Below, in pieces: positions 12,301-24,000 of a stretch of 60,000 bases of DNA (its first letter is position 1; each line of letters opens with the position of its first letter). The position numbers and the translations under genes are program-made. Where the stretch lies: the NCBI GenBank assembly GCA_914767715.1, contig OU612067.1, forward strand, positions 34,076,162 to 34,136,161, read 5' to 3'. A model generated the notes under the pieces. It saw only the letters and a program-made list of their open reading frames with translations. It ran no database searches and was not told where the DNA came from. The DNA is from Membranipora membranacea. Its lineage: Eukaryota > Bryozoa > Gymnolaemata > Cheilostomatida > Membraniporidae.

Positions 12301-14060
12301 GCTGGAGGAGATGTAGAGTTATCAGTCCCTGCTGGAGCAGGATTGTCTGAAGGCTGATCTCTTCTAAACCAAGTCCTCAGCTCTGTGATTATTCTCTTCT
12401 CTACAGCATCATCCCATGTAGGTTCTGTACAGAAGAGCGGCAGTAACACATTAACATTAATAGTGAGTATGTAGAGAGACACGTCACATCAACACATCAT
12501 ACAGGATAGCAGAATACAAGTGATGGTGTTGGTTGTACGATCAACACAAACCAGACACTCGCAGTGCCCCTTATGCAATGATACTCATTTTGTTGTCAAC
12601 TCAATATATTATAAAATATGAAGATTTCAGTCCGGAACATACACAGGCCAAATGAAGTTCTGAGCTACGCTAAACAAGTATCTTCTATCAGGGAGAATAC
12701 TCTGACCTTGAGAGGAGCATCCCATCATGTCAAAGTTATCCGTCCAGGCATCGAATATTACCCAGGATCCCCCGCTGTGCATCTGTAACCTGCCGTTATA
12801 CTCGCCATTAAACTTTTCTATCTGTACTCTGTGTAGTCTGATAACATCTCCCTCCCCACACTCAGGGAGATCAGAGACACGAGGAGAGAAGATCGTCACT
12901 GTAAACTTACGATTATCTCTGTATAGAGATTCTGTGTGTAATCCTACAGACTTATACCATCCTGATCATGTAAAGAGTACATATAGTGTTAATACAACAA
13001 AAGCCCGATGCTGGTTAGAATAGTCCTATCAATTACTAAAAAAATTACCTTCACAGTTTAACATTCGAAACCACTACTATATCTGCAAATTTTCAGGTAT
13101 AAAGTAGTATCCATCTTTCCTTCCTTTAGCAGTAGCATCCAAATGATCAATTCGCAAAATATTTTTACAATTTTTGAACAGATTTTAACTTTCAAGTTCA
13201 ATGTGGTATGATAGCAGTGACATGTGCCGACCTCCCTGATGATATCGAGTTTGATCAACATTTGGTAAATAATGGTTAGATCTATGCAAATTTGTTATGA
13301 TATCATCATATAGCATTTTCCGGTCTATGCTTATAATAATAATACTAACGAGTATATCTATATACTGCCTAATATAATTCTGATGAGCGGTGAGCACTAC
13401 ATGATTACGCCCGGTCACCGGATCCAAGCACCCCTAAACCAGCTCGGGCTAAGGAGTACCTACATCGTATAAAGCGATGGTACCCATCTGACCACCTCAC
13501 TGTACTCAGCTTCTCGCATATCACCAGTGTGTACTTTCGGGAATTGAACCCGGATTGTCCGAGTGGTGAGCCAACCCGCACATCACTAGGCTAACCTATG
13601 GATATATGGATTATAGGTGAGTGTGGGACTCACCTCCATTACGAGTCTGACGATTCTGTGTAACGTACTTAAGTACACCGTAGATATGAACTTTACCAGC
13701 GGACGGTAAGTCATTGATAGATGTGTATGTATACTAAAACACAAGAGGGGTCAGATTACAACTACAGATAACAAAGATGGCTATGCTTTGGCCTTATAAC
13801 AGAGAGGTGTAGGTAAACAATAAATGGAAATACGCGTAAAACCAGTTAGGGCTACTCATGTGCAGTATACACCGCAGCGATTATATTTGTGTTATCATTA
13901 CCACTAAGTATGTGATGGTGACGGTCAAAGACAGATTGACCCTTCTAACTAAGACCTTTACAGGTTACTTCCTTTAGTGTTTTTAGATTACAGCAGGTTT
14001 TCTACTTACAGAATATCGGACTCGTTTAGCTGGAGGTGATCCCGCCATCATAGAGCTCAT
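9390..14060 (-). CDS. POT1: POT1-like telomere single-strand DNA-binding protein
   Basis: POT1 binds the telomeric 3' overhang through two N-terminal OB folds, within shelterin. Exons 5' to 3' are 14060-14010, 13733-13634, 12943-12707, 12424-11813, 11074-10910, 10467-10006 and about 9742-9390, all in frame. The first OB fold runs from YTYTSINDLPSAGKVHIYGV through GDVIRLHRVQIEKFNGEYNG. The second carries LLVWDGTKP, then IIVYGDHVVRAREM and a FQGVHC strand. The order and spacing match animal POT1. Between them is a Ser/Thr-rich insert. After residue 388 comes a long low-complexity linker with NSNITQT repeats and HTVTPSG repeats. A recognisable third OB fold/TPP1-binding domain was not found, so the C-terminal end is unsettled (see 8888-9256). 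The N-terminal half is secure; the boundary at 9390 is a guess from a GTATGT donor. Confidence 0.85.
9572..9640 (-). repeat. Coding tandem repeat HTVTPSG in the POT1-like protein
   Basis: Three tandem copies of a 21-bp unit encode HTVTPSG. The unit length is a multiple of three, so the frame is kept. It lies in the linker after the OB folds. Confidence 0.85.
10160..10312 (-). repeat. Coding tandem repeat NSNITQT in the POT1-like protein
   Basis: Alternating units encode NSNITQT and KSNSNITQT, followed by an Asn run. All units keep the frame. The repeat sits in the disordered linker and is likely variable in length between individuals. Confidence 0.85.
11292..11338 (+). repeat. GC-rich cassette, copy 1, at the start of a minisatellite
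   Basis: This reads TAGTCTGGGCCC, then TGCCCCCT, then ACGGCCCCCCGG. It aligns along its length with the copies at 19469, 28821, 31125 and 46977. Its last third is the first unit of the adjoining 30-bp array. Confidence 0.7.
11324..11773. repeat. 30-bp GC-rich minisatellite
   Basis: About fifteen units contain CGGCCCCCCGGCTAGTGGAG plus ACTAATCCTA. Some units have five rather than six C in the run, so neighbours differ by one base. It fills most of the POT1-like intron between exons ending at 11813 and starting at 11074. The plus-strand frame METNPTAPRLV is a by-product. Confidence 0.95.
13390..13606 (-). mobile_element. tRNA-derived SINE in a POT1-like intron
   Basis: The minus strand has a B-box GGTTCAATTCC at 13550-13540 and an A-box-like TAGCCTAGTGATG upstream at about 13597-13575, the normal pol III spacing. 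A further 130 bp of non-tRNA sequence follows. The tRNA part does not fold as a full tRNA, so I call it a SINE. Ends are approximate. Confidence 0.6.
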
Positions 14061-14137
14061 CACCACATGATCAAAAAAGTTGTGCTTAGTGAAGCTAAGT
14101 TTTTATTTAACATCTCCTTTGTCAACATAATACCTGA

Positions 14138-14180
14138 AACATATACACATATACACATATGCACATATACACATATACAC
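14138..14180. repeat. Short ACACAT tandem repeat
   Basis: Units of ATACACAT/ATGCACAT lie just upstream of the POT1-like start codon, in the probable 5' flank. Confidence 0.75.
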
Positions 14181-14209
14181 AGATATCACATGTACAGATT
14201 CAATCATAG

Positions 14210-14690
14210 ACTGAATAACAAACCTAGACAGGACACCATATAGCCTACAGCTGAAGTGAGGCACTCAATTGTGGGAGACCAGGCGAAATTGGAAGGTGTA
14301 GAATCAATCATGCTATCATTGGTATACTGTCCACAATCCAGGTTTTTGTTCATAACTTGTCAATAAATTTTGATCGGAATTCAAATTTGAAAATTGCTTT
14401 ACAATCAGCAGCATCTTGTTATCAACTTGTTATTTTTTGCTCTGAGAAAAGATTTTTGCCTAAAATTAGTATTGAACTGTTCAGGACAAACTGCTAAATC
14501 CATTGTAATTTCCAATCTCAAGATCTGATCAATTAGTTATCGACAAAAAACCTGGATTGCGCGCAGTAAATCAATGATAGCATCATTGCTTCTACACCTT
14601 CCAATGTCTTTACATCGCCCACAATGAATTGCCTGACTGCTTATGCTCCATATAGTGTCCTGTCTAGGTTTATTATCAAGTCTATGGGTT
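14210..14690. mobile_element. Foldback element in the POT1-like 5' flank
   Basis: The two ends are inverted copies: AAACCTAGACAGGACAC on the left pairs with GTGTCCTGTCTAGGTTT on the right, and TTGGAAGGTGTAGAA pairs with TTCTACACCTTCCAA. The arms continue, imperfectly, for over 100 bp around a short centre. No coding capacity. It is consistent with a non-autonomous foldback or MITE. Confidence 0.8.
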
Positions 14691-14884
14691 CAATAGTAGG
14701 CTACCCCTGAGATAATACAAAATAGCTAAGTCAGCTGGGAAGCTCTCTGATACTCTCTTATCTAACCCGAAGGAAACCAATGATGGTGGCCACCAAGTGT
14801 GCGTGTCAACCCCTTGGGACCAGTAGCTTATGAAAAATAACCATCTCTCACTGTCCATCTTGTATCAACTTCAATGTGTTGTTG

Positions 14885-15425
14885 TTACATACCCATCTGG
14901 TTGCATATGTCGCTGAAGGATGGTTTTGAGACAGCAATAAATTGTATTAAAAACTCGTCCGGATGGTCATTTTGTATCTGCCGGTTGCCGAATCTGGATG
15001 GATAATAATATTCGTCCGATAGGATCCGGATAGGTGTTTTGCATTCATTTGGTAGAGTATTAGGTAGTCTTCGGTTGCCAAAACCCCTCCAGATGGGTAT
15101 TTGAGCTTATGTATAGATGGGTGTTTTGCAACCGTTGATTGCCACATACCCATCGGGATCCTTTTCTACTGATAGCAAACATAACTCAACATCCGCATGG
15201 GTATTTGGCAGTTACCATATGATCGGCTGCCAAATACTCATCTGCCTGATAGCAATCCATTCTGAATGGGTTGTCGCCCTGATGATGAGCGTATAAAACC
15301 CATCAGCTTTTGTTGTAGACCCATTTGCCCCTATGAATTTTGTGCTCGCATGCTTTGATGCAAACCGGATGCCTAATAAGCATCTGCTGGATGCTCGATT
15401 CTCAAATAGAAGCTGTCAACTAGGC
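14885..15425. repeat. Cluster of degenerate repeats in both orientations
   Basis: Variants of GATGGGTATTTGGCAACC and its complement recur about ten times at irregular spacing of 30-70 bp, for example CATACCCATCTGG, CAGATGGGTATTTG and CATGGGTATTTGGCAG. No open frame or flanking duplication was seen. Confidence 0.55.
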
Positions 15426-17335
15426 AACTGGCTGGGTTCCTATGGTAGCAACATAAACATATACATATGTTTGCAGTCCTTGTTTTATCATCGGATTCTC
15501 TAGGCTGATACGATTTAGAGAAAGTTTGTACAATTGATGATCTTACTAGAAATCTGAAAACCCAATCTATGGTTAAGAATTGTCTCTATGATCAGGGCTC
15601 ACTCATTTGGGGGGAAAATATTATCATGTCACATGAAAATTATGATGTGAACCACTTGACTTGTATTGTTTCAGAATTGGTGACCTACCAGTTCCACCAA
15701 TGACTGAGCAGTTTGGGGACCTCTTGCAGGTCTCTTTCAGCTCAGTGATGGACAATAAGAAGATAGCAAACACTCAATACTGACTTACCTATTGGCTTTA
15801 CTTCTAACTTAATCCCTACTGACTTATTAATACTAAGTAATAAGACTAAGAGTATATTATTTATTTATAAGACTAAGAGTATTTTATGTGGGTGTAATAG
15901 TACTACAGACTACTACACCTACATAAAATACTCTTAAGTCTTACTACAATTCTCTTCTCATAGAAAATAGGGACAGTTGGTTAAAAAGATTGAGTAACAC
16001 TAACAGTAACAGTAGTTCTACCTATCTATGTATTTGATCAGGGAGTAAAAGACACTCCTTGATTTGACACTCTTTTACTCCTTGATTTGATACTGGTCTG
16101 CTTGCATTGGTTGTAGAATGTCTAACTTCACTTAGTATTACTATCTGAAATCAATGTTCATTGCTGAAATAAATCAAAACAAACTACTACTGAGTAGTAC
16201 CCTTGGTGGTACCAACTTTTGTTTTCTCCCTCTGAATATTAATAGCCACAAATATTATATAAGAAAGGAGGTACATACTGTGTTCAAAAGTGTTGTTTGA
16301 TGTACCTGAGCTATGTCAAGGTCAATCAGCTGGTAGAAGATGGTCATGAAAGGGCAACTCCCACTAGATGACATAAAATGTTTTGTAAAATTATTACTTG
16401 AATTAATTGAATTATTTTCATGAAATGAAAAGTATGAACTTGCAGGCCTTTATCCTAGGGTGGTTGCGGAAGGATGTTATAGTGTCTGTTGTGTGTGGGG
16501 GCCTTCCCCAGAAAAAAATTATATATTGAGGCGATTTACAACTTTTCAGCACTTTTTTAGGAAGAAATTTAATGGTCATGGAGACCACCTACGGAAAATT
16601 ACCATGAATTCGGGGATTTCATTCATGAGTTGATATGTTTTGGATCGTTTCTTTTCTCCAATAAGCATTCTCTTATAATATAATATATATACATACTCTT
16701 TATTGTCAATTATTTGAATTCATTTCATGCAGTAGTGATATCAAAATGACTTAAAAACTGTGGGAAAGTGGAGAGACAAGGAAAAAGAAAAAGTAAAATC
16801 TATGAACAGGATTAAATGCATAGATATAAAAGCGGTTTTTATAGCTATGATTAAATGGCTACATTTTTATTTTAGTTTGAACTCAAACAAAAGATGTGGC
16901 CGCGACCAGCAAAATCCTTTCATGATCCGCCACTCTTGATACCCTGTTTATGTTACATCAGATGGTCACAGTGTTCTGAGTGAGTTGGAATTGGTGGGAA
17001 CTGAGTTCCCACAAAAAAATATAGAACGAACACAGTTTGCACTGGATGTGAAGTTGTCTCTTTTGACCAGATATCAATTATACTATTACAGATTCATATT
17101 TCTGCATAATTTGATCTAGAAATTGCAAAAATTCACAAAGCGACTTTTAACCTTGTGAGTTAGAGTTCAAACAAAAAAATAGTCCACTTGTACCACTGGA
17201 TGGTCATATCACACGCCACATCCCAAAGCATGGGCGGCTAATTATTTGTTGCCGCAATTTCTGCGCTAGCTTGACCTCTGTTTGCAGGCAGTTCGGAGTT
17301 CACGCCCTGGGGGCCAACCAATCCCCAGTAGTCAA
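15426..17335. other. Intergenic stretch, no gene seen
   Basis: This stretch holds local repeats of AGACTAAGAGTATTTTATG and its complement at 15841-15940, which could form a hairpin, and otherwise AT-rich sequence. No exon was recognised on either strand. Confidence 0.4.
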
Positions 17336-17422
17336 AGGACTGCAGTGGGACTCGAACCCACGTTCTTCAATACTTGCATGCTGAAGGACCGTCGCTCTAA
17401 CCAACTGAGCCACCTCTGACAA
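17336..17422 (-). mobile_element. tRNA-like sequence, probably a SINE head or decayed tRNA
   Basis: The minus strand has an A-box TGGCTCAGTTGG with a D-arm GCTC/GAGC pair, and a B-box GGTTCGAGTCC inside GTGGG/CCCAC stems. The acceptor ends do not pair well and the anticodon region is too long for a class I tRNA. It is therefore more likely a tRNA-derived SINE head than a working tRNA gene. Confidence 0.55.
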
Positions 17423-17585
17423 AATAGTGTCTCCATCCTGATTAGCAGGTACAATTGTGAAACGAACAAGGCATTCAAACACAAAATTATATAACCCCTG
17501 ATAAAAATGCAAAAGTATTGATACCGTATAATTATCCAGATTAGTTAGTCAGTCGGCTGTAGCATGTGACCAGGTGTCAGTCTGC

Positions 17586-17645
17586 TGTAGCAAGTGACCA
17601 TGTGACCATGTGACCATGCGACCATGCGACCATGTGACCAGGTGT
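17586..17645. repeat. 9-bp tandem repeat CATGTGACC
   Basis: Six or seven units of CATGTGACC/CATGCGACC. A diverged CAGGTGTCAG lies on each side. Confidence 0.85.
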
Positions 17646-18630
17646 CAGTATTAAAAAATAGGAGATGAATAAAGGAGCAGAAGTGGCCTGAGGAATTGTT
17701 CGGTTCAGACTTCGGCCTGCTGAAAATAATCCTGCCCGAGTTTTCCCAGCTGGGACAGCATCATAAACCTTAAAGTGGAAAAGCCTCACTTGTGCGGCTC
17801 CAACACCTCCTAGTGTTTCCATTCTCATGAAAAGTTACTGGTAAAGTCTAGTGTTGTATTGCCTAAAAACTTTGAATGTCTGAGACCCCCAGACTCTAGT
17901 CCCTGTACGACGTTGTCTGTCATTTCTGCTTTAATGCTTTTTTTATTGCTACTTGGTTGTTTGAGATAATTTGGTGATGCACAAACAAGAATGATCCTAA
18001 TCACTTGTGTTAAACGTCGGTATCCGTGGAAACACAATATGTTAAGTATAGGTTGTCGCTATCTAGATATAGGTGCAATGATGTATGACCAACATATCGA
18101 GGAATTATCATCTCATACACCCAAGTTAGCATTATGCTAAGTATAGGTTAATGATATATGTATGTGTCATACTGTGTTACCTGCTTGTCAACAAGTACAA
18201 TCTACTGAACCACATCACACCAGGCTAGCCGCTCAACGAAAGGTAAGGAGAAAACATTCTATCCTACATACATCTGAGCAACAATAAAATATCCATCATT
18301 TTGACAGATTTTATAGGGACACCATCCCCCATAGAATAAAATTCACTCTTGTTAAACAATTACTTAAAAATGCTCATGAAATGCTGAGATTTTCTTTACA
18401 TTCTCATTTTTGTGGTTTGTTTCTTCTGCAAATTTACTTGTTTCAACACTTGAGTATAGTCTAGATGGGCGTAATACCTTCATTACACATTTTAAGTAAA
18501 CCAAATGTTTGTCTAACACTAGCCCAATGAAACATTTATAGTAATAATGTGAGCTGCATGATGTCATTGTTAACAAATCCCAAGTGGTGAGCTGCAGGTC
18601 AACGATCAATTCCATTGTGAATGTTTTAAA

Positions 18631-18690
18631 GGACAGATTTATATCAGAGGCTATACTGTAGGACAGATTTATATCAGAGGCTGTACTGCT
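18631..18690. repeat. 30-bp direct duplication just upstream of a start codon
   Basis: GGACAGATTTATATCAGAGG and the following ten bases occur twice in a row. The second copy ends 9 bp before the sulfotransferase start codon at 18700. It probably lies in the 5' untranslated region or core promoter. Confidence 0.85.
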
Positions 18691-18699
18691 GGTACAGAG

Positions 18700-20997
18700 A
18701 TGGGGCTACACGCTGCTCATGTTAAGACTGTATGGGGCGTCTCAGCTATCGTCTGTGTATCTATCATCTTCTTTATGACTACTTACTCTCAGAGGTGAGT
18801 CTCTACTACTGTACGTCTCTACCACTGATCAAGATTTAACTGTTAGGTACTGTCCTGTCCTCGAGTTGGCTGATTCTCCGATTCTCTCAACATCGCTTGT
18901 GGTACCAGTAAAACCAGACAAAATCCGACTTAAAATAAATCTAACAACAAGTGCCGTAAATTATCGGATCCACATACCAGAAAATTAGTGTTCATTAAAG
19001 CTCACAGTGAAATCTGTATACGAGAGGCTTGTGATGGTGGGGTTTCCTGCTGTTCATATCCGCCCATGCATCGGACACTGCTGAAGGCAATCTGTAGTGA
19101 GCAGACGGACAACATTTTTCGATTGACGCGAAGAAAAATCTGGACGGACAATTTTTGATGGCCGGGCAACCACACTTAGGATAGACGCTTTAGTTCAGTC
19201 ATGTTCAAGCTGAAGCCTCTACTTGTTGCCTCCTAATGTCTTACATTGTTGCAATCAAGGATGGCACCTTGTCGACATTATGCCCTATGTATATATAAGA
19301 TTATGATAACCCAACCCCTAATAACAGCTAGTATCTGTATTATCAGTATATGTAATCATCAATTCAGAAATTTCTAATATTGGATATTTTTGTCAAAAAA
19401 CTGCCAAGAGGCTGCACTGTATAACTTTGAACAGAAAAATATTATTACTCCAGGACTGGTGCAAGTTTAGTCTGAGCCCCCAAGACTTTTATCCCCCTCC
19501 CCCCGGTCGACGGCCCCCCACCGGGGGAAGTGCAAGTTATAATGTAGTTACTTTTGAGGATTCAGATAGGAAAACAGTGCATGCTCCTGCCCCCACAACT
19601 AACAACGAATTTAAAAACATTTCTTAATATCAGTAATTGCAATAGAAAACATCCAAACTCTGGTACGGTCGTCGCAGGTGACTTCAATCACATACGTCTT
19701 AAACATCTGAGCCAGTATGTTAGCTTCCATACAAGAGGTGATTAGACCCTGGATCTCTGCTACTCAAACGAGGAGGTGGTTCCTGTTCCTAAGAAGCCTA
19801 AGCCGTCAGCCCTGAATGATTATCGACCTATCGCCTTGACCTCGGTTGTTATGAAAACCTTTGATCATTTGATTAAAGACAGACTGTGTGCTACTCTGAG
19901 GTTAGATCAAAACCAATTTTCTTATAGGAAGTCTCGTAGCACAAAGGATGCATGTATTGCTTTTGACTTCAGTGTTAGGCAACACCTCGATACACCAAGG
20001 AGGTATGCTAGAGCTTTGTTTGTAGATTTTTCTTCGGCATTTAATACGATATCGCCAAAACTTTTAGCACATAAATTAATTGATATGTGTGTACCTTTTC
20101 CTTATGTAAAATTGATTAATTCTATTCTCAGTGAATGACGACAGCATGTTAGAATCTCCAGTCATAGATCTGATATTTAACCTAGTAGTACTGGCTGCCC
20201 ACAGGGGTGTGTTTTATCTCCATTGTTATTTTCCATCTACACTGACACGGTTCAATCTGATCAACCTTACATAAAGATCTATAAGTATGCTGATGACATG
20301 GTTATTTTGGGTCTTTTGGATCATAGCAGTAGTGATGAATTTTATTTTAAAGCCGTAAATGATTTTTCCGAATGGTGCAAAGCTAACTGTCTTATACTGA
20401 ATACCGCTAAGACCAAGGAGATGATCTTTGACTTCAGTAGATCCCAGGAAGTCACTTCTAATGTTTTTATTGATGACAACCCAGTAGAGAAAGTTCAATG
20501 TTTTAAGTGTCTGGGTACTATTTTTAATGATGATTTAAAATGGACTGATAATACTGACCACATTTTTCGCAGATTGAAAAGCAGATTTATGCATTGTCTA
20601 AGTTCAAAATCTTTTTATCCGTCCAATACTCAATGTGAGTATTTTGTGCAATCTCTTATATTACCGATTTTATTATATAATTCAGAAGTTTGGTTTAACT
20701 CTTGCACGGCAAAGGAGAGATCTGGATTATTATCTCCTTTTTCTACCTCCTACAGCTGTGACATTCCTAATCTGATCTCAGACCGAACACTTAGTACTGC
20801 AGTAAATTTTATTAATGACGAAGACCATATTTTTAACAAACATTATGTTCCAGGTAGGAAACCATTTTTATCAGCTAAGTGCCGCACAACTCGTTTTTTT
20901 TTAAACAGTTTCATACCTTTTAGTATCAGACTCCTAAATGTTAACGCCTTCTTACAGCCACTATAATTTTGCTTCATCTTTGATGACAAGCAATAAA

Positions 20998-21040
<43 letters not shown>

Positions 21041-24000
21041 CAAGTAAAATTGAAACCAAGGCTTATAATCAAATATATCTCCCCCTGTGGATGAAGAATT
21101 TTAACAGCCCCTGACCACCCCTATATTTAACACTGCACAGTATTGATGATATTTTATTATCATCGATCAAAACCATAGGAAATTGCCTTTAGTTGATGAA
21201 ATAAATACAACATAAAGAACTGGTGGTTGTATTTGGTGCAATAAGCTTGAACGAGTTATACCACAGGCAAACAGATATGTGTTTTTCCATTCCCTTTAGG
21301 TATTAACACAGCAACCTTTACTGGACTTTTTTACTGTGATAGAATCTATTATCATAATCTATTTGATTATGAATTCATAGGCAGGGACACATTTTAAATA
21401 CTAGCTGTACCTTATTTGTTAAATGCTTTCTATTGTTACCACATCTCTAAAATAGCTGAGAAAATTACAGGTGTTACACATTTATAAAAGTACAAGCACT
21501 CAACAGGAAGGAAAATCTGAGACCTACGTTACAGTGTAGTATAGTAGGCCTAATGGTGTGGAGAATTTTCCTTCAGCAATATTGCAATATTGTGAAATTG
21601 CACATTTTATCCCCTAGCCTTAGATATTCCAGGTTGGTAGCTGATTATTGGGCTCAAAATATTTTACCAAAGTGCTTTGTTTCAATCGAAATATCTAAAG
21701 CACAAGAGTTTGAGTTAGAAGAGCAATCCAATTTCCAAGTGCAATATATGTGGACAGTCCTGGACATTGAACATTGGGGAATAGGTGGACTGACATTGAA
21801 AAGAAATTTTACAGCATGAAAAGATGGACAGGAATGTGCAGGAAATTTGTCCAATGTTGACCAATGAACATGATTTACATATCCACTGCACACCTCTGCT
21901 ATCATTACTAAAAGCTTCATGTAAATCCGATTGAGACCCTCATGTGATTGTATGTATGTGTGTATTTATTTTGTATCAATTTTCATAATAATATTGCTTG
22001 TTTTCCTGAGTGCTCCGTTATAAAATAAAGACATAAAAATACTCAATAAGAAATGACTAAGAACAAGTATAGTATCAGTTATGAAAAGATAGAGTTTAGC
22101 AGCATTGCACAGTTTAATCTAAAACAGAATTTTCTGGCAATAGACAGTTTTCTGAGCTCTGATTTAGGCCTCAATTCGGAGTTGTCCTCTCTCCAGTTTG
22201 GTACTTTTAACCCAAGCCGCATAGGAAAAACGTGCTGAAAAGAGGGTTATCTTGAAAACCGCTTATAATAGGATAAAAATTATTTTTGATTCAGAATCTT
22301 CAACATTGAAAACTCATATGGACATAGTTTGGGAAATAATTTTAGTATTTGGATAGTCAATTATAGCATTTTCTGCCTGTTTTGCGGACAATTTGGCAGA
22401 ATTTTTCACTAAAATTAAGATTGATCAACATTCAAGCCTCCAATGATTTGGAAACCCTGTCCCACAGGTTTTCAATGGTGCAGACTCTGAATCAAAAATC
22501 ATTTTTAACCTAATATAAGCGGTTTTCAAGATAACCCACTTTCAGCAGGTTTTTCCTATGCGGCGTGGGTTAAAAGTACCAAACTGGAGAGAGGACAACT
22601 CTGAATTGAGGCATAAATAAGAGCTCAGAAAACTGCTTATTACTCTGTATTTTGGCATACAGATGGCAATTTATCGAAGTCTATGATAGTGTCTGGTCCA
22701 CAGAAGTCTATGATAGTGTCTGGTCCACAGCAGTCTATGGTAGTGTCTGGTCCACAGCAGTCTATGATAGTGTCTGGTCCACAGCAGTCTATGATAGTGT
22801 CTGGTCCACAGAAGTCTATGATAGTGTCTGGTCCACAGCAGTCTATGATAGTGTCTGGTCCACAGCAGTCTATGATAGTGTCTGGTCCACAGCAGTCTAT
22901 GATAGTGTCTGGTCCACAGCAGTCTATGATAGTGTCTGGTCCACAGCAGTCTATGATAGTGTCTGGTCCACAGCAGTCTATGATAGTGTCTGGTCCACAG
23001 CAGTCTATGATAGTGTCTGGTCCACAGCAGTCTATGATAGTGTCTGGTCCACAGCAGTCTATGATAGTGTCTGGTCCACAGCAGTCTATGATAGTGTCTG
23101 GTCCACAGCATGTCATAGATTAATTATATTATAAATTGAATCGCTGATTTATGGAGCTGGGTGTGTTTATATTATATTAATAAACTGAAAAAAGAAAGCC
23201 TTTTTTCTACTGTCTTGGGTTACTGGATTTGTTGCTCTCGCTGACAAGAGATGAATGTTGAGAAATTGGAAAATGTAAATGTTGGAGAATATATAAGAGT
23301 ATAATATGAGATAATAATATGAGAATGATGGAAAATATAAAAAAGCAAGAGGCTTAGACAAACAAATCAATGTCACATCAAATGAATAATGCTTTTAATA
23401 CATTATTCACTGTTTATCTGGAGCATCTACCCAGCGGGCACATTGTATGCGGCAACATGTTTCCAATGTCGCAATTGGATCGTTTATGTGTTGCATGGTA
23501 CACGTTTAACATTCAATATCTTATGGATGCATAAATGGTGCATACAAAGCAACACAGTTTTTTCCAATATGGTAACTGCGCAGTAACCACAGCTACTTTA
23601 CTAGAGAGTAATTTGCAAGAATACTGGCATCATATGGGATAAAATGCTTTGCAATTTGTTTGCTAACACTCTGTGTGGCTCCAAATTGTGTACAATTCTA
23701 TTTTGCACTGTTTTATTCCATTTTCTTAAAATCAAATCTAGTCTCTAAACTGACTGCATGGGAATGATGCGTTTATGACTGCGTATAGCTGTTGAATTTG
23801 CATACATTACTTGCATTTATCTCCCCTGGTAAGCTGCCAACGTTTGGTAAGCCCTTGTGACAACCCAACAGTGCAATATAATTATTCAATAGCTTTGAAA
23901 CATTAATACATGTCAGTATTTTGAAATAGGTTAATATACAGCCAGGGTTTAAATTACCTGCATTAGGCACCACTTAATGTTCTTTGCGAATAAAGTTGAA

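Noticed and set aside
12627-12706. Continuation of the POT1-like exon to a stop at 12627
   Set aside because: Read-through into the intron. A donor at 12707 (CAAG then GTCAGA) keeps the frame to the next exon and gives the expected OB-fold spacing.
17336-17422. Functional tRNA gene
   Set aside because: The A and B boxes are present but the acceptor ends do not pair and the anticodon arm is abnormal; treated as SINE-like.
20843-21043. Arg/Glu-rich protein MDERERERER
   Set aside because: The antisense of the TC tail of the LINE.
22640-23134. Four long frames of about 146-160 codons on both strands
   Set aside because: All are products of the 27-bp minisatellite, whose unit is a multiple of three and lacks stops in several frames.
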